From NCBI GenBank assembly GCA_028713555.1, contig JAQTOA010000002.1, forward strand, positions 207,482-271,481: a DNA stretch of 64,000 nt, in the 5' to 3' direction. Of this stretch, positions 61,462-64,000 are shown piece after piece. Position numbers and translations under genes: made by a program. The notes below the pieces were generated by a model. That model ran no database searches, was not told the DNA's origin, and saw only the letters and a list, made by a program, of their open reading frames with translations. This DNA comes from Sterolibacterium sp. (lineage in GTDB: Bacteria > Pseudomonadota > Gammaproteobacteria > Burkholderiales > Rhodocyclaceae). Every line of letters begins with the position of its first letter. Within the stretch, counting starts at the first letter, position 1.

Positions 61462-62385
61462 ATGAATCTCAAGCATCTTTACTACTTCTGGAAAGTCGCC
61501 AAGCATGGCGGCGTGATCCGTGCCAGCGAGGCGATTCATATCTCTCCGCAAACGCTCAGCGGCCAGATCAAGCTGCTTGAGGAGCGGCTTGGAACGGCAC
61601 TTTTCAGGCGACAAGGCCGCTTGCTGGAACTCACGGATGCAGGCAGGCTGGCGCTCGAATACGCCGATGAAATGTTTGCTCTTAGCGCCGAACTCGATCA
61701 GGTGATACGCCATTATCCGAAAGGGCGTCCAACCGAGTTCCGCGTCGGCGTATCCGACGCCTTGCCGAAGTCTCTGGCCTATCGATTGCTGCGCCCCGCG
61801 GTCAGCCTGCCTGAGCCAGTGCGCATCGTCTGTCGTGAATGGCGCCTCGACCGGTTGCTGGCGGAACTCGCGCTGCATCGCCTCGACCTGGTGATCTCGG
61901 ATTCCCCCGTGCCGCCCAATATAGACGTGCGCGCCTACAGCCACAAACTCGGGGAATCTGGATTGTCCTTTCTTGCCCATCCTGATATTGTCCAACAGGT
62001 CACCGAATCCTTCCCGCTTTGCTTGAATCAGGTTCCGATCCTGATGCCGGGGGAAGATTCCGCGGTGCGACGGAAACTGACGGAGTGGCTGAACAAGAAG
62101 CACCTTAGGGTCACGATCGCCGGGGAGTTTGACGATGCGGCGCTGATGGCCGCTTTCGGGCGCGAACGAGTCGGTGCTTTTCCTATGCCCAGTGTATTGG
62201 TCGACGAGTACACGGCGTCCGGCGAGTTACAGTTGCTGGGCGATGTCGATCAGGTCCGTATCGAATATTTCGCCTTGTCGGTGCAGCGTCGCCTGACGCA
62301 TCCCTGCGTGCTGGCGATCACATCCGGAGCGGATACCAGTCTGCAAACGCGCCATGTTAGGCCGAAGCACAAGTATTCCCGGTAG
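61462..62385 (+). CDS. nhaR: LysR-family transcriptional regulator NhaR
   Basis: MNLKHLYYFWKVAKHGGVIRASEAIHISPQTLSGQIKLLEERLGTALFRRQGR. Confidence 0.9.
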   Translation: MNLKHLYYFWKVAKHGGVIRASEAIHISPQTLSGQIKLLEERLGTALFRRQGRLLELTDAGRLALEYADEMFALSAELDQVIRHYPKGRPTEFRVGVSDALPKSLAYRLLRPAVSLPEPVRIVCREWRLDRLLAELALHRLDLVISDSPVPPNIDVRAYSHKLGESGLSFLAHPDIVQQVTESFPLCLNQVPILMPGEDSAVRRKLTEWLNKKHLRVTIAGEFDDAALMAAFGRERVGAFPMPSVLVDEYTASGELQLLGDVDQVRIEYFALSVQRRLTHPCVLAITSGADTSLQTRHVRPKHKYSR

Positions 62386-62420
62386 ATATCTGATCGATTA
62401 TCGTGAAGTGGCTTCAGAAC
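62360..62420. repeat. inverted-repeat arm (degenerate copy of gspN 3' end)
   Basis: 62369-62410 is the perfect reverse complement of 63101-63142. Confidence 0.97.
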
Positions 62421-62445
62421 CGGCTCAATGCTTCGTCGAAATAGA

Positions 62446-63000
62446 TCAAGACAAGCCCCCCTTCTTTACCAAGTAGATTTCCACCCAAGGCCGGTGCAAA
62501 TCGTGCTCCCCGTCATATTCTTGTCCAAAGCTTGCCTGTACGATTCGTCGTATGGGTATTCCAAGTTCAAGCAACCGATTCCTAACAAGCTGAAGCGCCT
62601 TGTTTGCAACGCCAATACTCAATGCCGGACTGCCACTATTGGGCACGTATGATTCAAGTCTAAGAATGATGCGATCATCATTCTTAACCTCTTCTGCCAC
62701 TTTCAACAATTTGGACTCCATTTCGCTGGTCAGCCTTCCGATCTTCGGGTCGAACTTGATTACGGCGTACGGCGCTGCGGAGGTTTCATCTGGTTCGGCA
62801 GGTTGTAACTGCGGATATGACAATACACCACTGGAACTCGCAGAATCCGCCTGACGCTCGCGGTTTTGGACCTGCCGAATCGAATCATATGCAGCCGATG
62901 GGCTTGTCTCCGTCCCTGTATTAGAAGGACTCCGCGCTGGTGTGGCACACCCACTTACCCCGACCAGTATGATTACTGAAGTCATTACCAGAGGTTTCAT
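62446..63000 (-). CDS. OmpA-domain lipoprotein
   Basis: Lipobox ILVGVSGCATPAR; C-terminal LSIGVANKALQLVRNRLLELGIPIRRIVQASFGQ. Confidence 0.75.
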   Translation of the reverse strand: MKPLVMTSVIILVGVSGCATPARSPSNTGTETSPSAAYDSIRQVQNRERQADSASSSGVLSYPQLQPAEPDETSAAPYAVIKFDPKIGRLTSEMESKLLKVAEEVKNDDRIILRLESYVPNSGSPALSIGVANKALQLVRNRLLELGIPIRRIVQASFGQEYDGEHDLHRPWVEIYLVKKGGLS

Positions 63001-63085
63001 TTCTTTCCTTTGAGCATGGATTTGTTGGCGCCTTCACTTCAACACCTGTTGCCCCGCAATCGCCAAGGAGGAGATATTCGGATAA

Positions 63086-63856
63086 CTACTGTCCTGTAGT
63101 CACTTCACGATAATCGATCAGATATCTACCGGGAATACTTGTACGTCGGCCAAGCGTGCTCAGCATCGCATTGAGAGATGCTGGATTGGATCCCGTTGCA
63201 GTAGCCTCACCCTTGAAGCGTAGACCGCCAGCGGAAATTTCGCCGCTGCCGTTGATTAGCAGCCGACCACGCAGGGTTGCGAGGTCGATGCGAAATACCT
63301 GGCTCTCCCCGACCAGACGAAAGCGATAATCGCCGAGTTGATTTCCAGGAATTTCGGCGACTTCAGCCCCATTCCATTGCAGTCCGATTTCACCAACGCA
63401 GGCATAACGGCGCCAACTGCAGCGGAAAGTGTTGCTGCTTAGGTGCATGCTGCCTCCCCAACCATAGCGGCTCAGCGCGCCGGGAAGCAGTACCAGAAGC
63501 ATCGGCGTTGGAAGTGTGGCATCAAGCCGCTCGATAGATAAGCCATCCAGGGTAACGGCGATCAGCGAACTGCCCTGCTCGAATATCGCATCGACGCCCA
63601 AGCGGCCACGCCAGAGTTCGCTCCAACGTACCTGCCAGCAGATATTTTGGGCAATATGCCAGGGAGTGCTGTTGCCGGATTGCACCAGGATCATGCCATT
63701 GCCATTCCAGATGCTACCCTCAGCGCTAGCGAGGCGCCAATGGCCGTTGCTGGCACGTTCCACCCAAGGGGCCAAGGCTGGTGCAGGCCAGAGAAGAACT
63801 ACCGATAGCAGAAACGACAATACTAGAAAAGCAAGCTCGATTAGCCGAAAGCGCAT
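63086..63856 (-). CDS. gspN: type II secretion system protein N
   Basis: APWVERASNGHWRLASAEGSIWNGNG...; SIPGRYLIDYREV C-terminus. Confidence 0.8.
   Translation of the reverse strand: MRFRLIELAFLVLSFLLSVVLLWPAPALAPWVERASNGHWRLASAEGSIWNGNGMILVQSGNSTPWHIAQNICWQVRWSELWRGRLGVDAIFEQGSSLIAVTLDGLSIERLDATLPTPMLLVLLPGALSRYGWGGSMHLSSNTFRCSWRRYACVGEIGLQWNGAEVAEIPGNQLGDYRFRLVGESQVFRIDLATLRGRLLINGSGEISAGGLRFKGEATATGSNPASLNAMLSTLGRRTSIPGRYLIDYREVTTGQ
63101..63142. repeat. inverted-repeat arm within gspN 3' end
   Basis: 42-nt perfect reverse complement of 62369-62410. Confidence 0.97.
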
Positions 63857-63892
63857 ATTTGTCTGTGATGATTAACCAGTAGTGTCCCAACG

Positions 63893-64000
63893 TTAATCGA
63901 ACAGTTTCAGCTGGTTGGGATCGTCCAGCAGAACCGGAGCTAGTGGAATACGGCCAAGCAGTTGATCCAAAGGAGTTCTCTCAAACATAGTGAGGCTCAG
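63893..64000 (-). CDS. partial CDS (C-terminus), unknown
   Basis: ...LSLTMFERTPLDQLLGRIPLAPVLLDDPNQLKLFD* read from the right edge. Confidence 0.45.
   Translation of the reverse strand: MSLTMFERTPLDQLLGRIPLAPVLLDDPNQLKLFD

Overview
64-kb chromosomal window, probably betaproteobacterial, covering the replication-origin neighbourhood. Recognisable landmarks are rpmH-rnpA-yidD-yidC-mnmE, dnaA-dnaN-gyrB, mnmG-rsmG-parA-parB, the atpIBEFHAGDC operon, a branched-chain amino-acid ABC cassette with a fused permease/ATPase, acuI-prpE, two tRNAs (Arg-CCG, Val-GAC), mutY and rapZ. Accessory content begins after gyrB: a large FAD/Fe-S oxidoreductase, a single-chain MmeI-like restriction-methylation protein, a TA pair with an apparently frameshifted ParE toxin, a DUF4145-like protein preceded by an untracked 42-aa ORF, and an island (about 50.7-57.5 kb) built on a translationally coupled operon of three tyrosine-recombinase-like proteins plus a small coiled-coil protein, led by three small ORFs. 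Main leads: (1) the multi-recombinase island and its small leader genes; (2) hairpin-rich segments carried in frame inside two large ORFs; (3) a perfect 42-bp inverted duplication of the gspN 3' end at the nhaR 3' end, bracketing an OmpA-like lipoprotein gene; (4) the 42-aa hydrophobic ORF coupled to DUF4145. All family calls come from reading the translations by eye; no database search was run.
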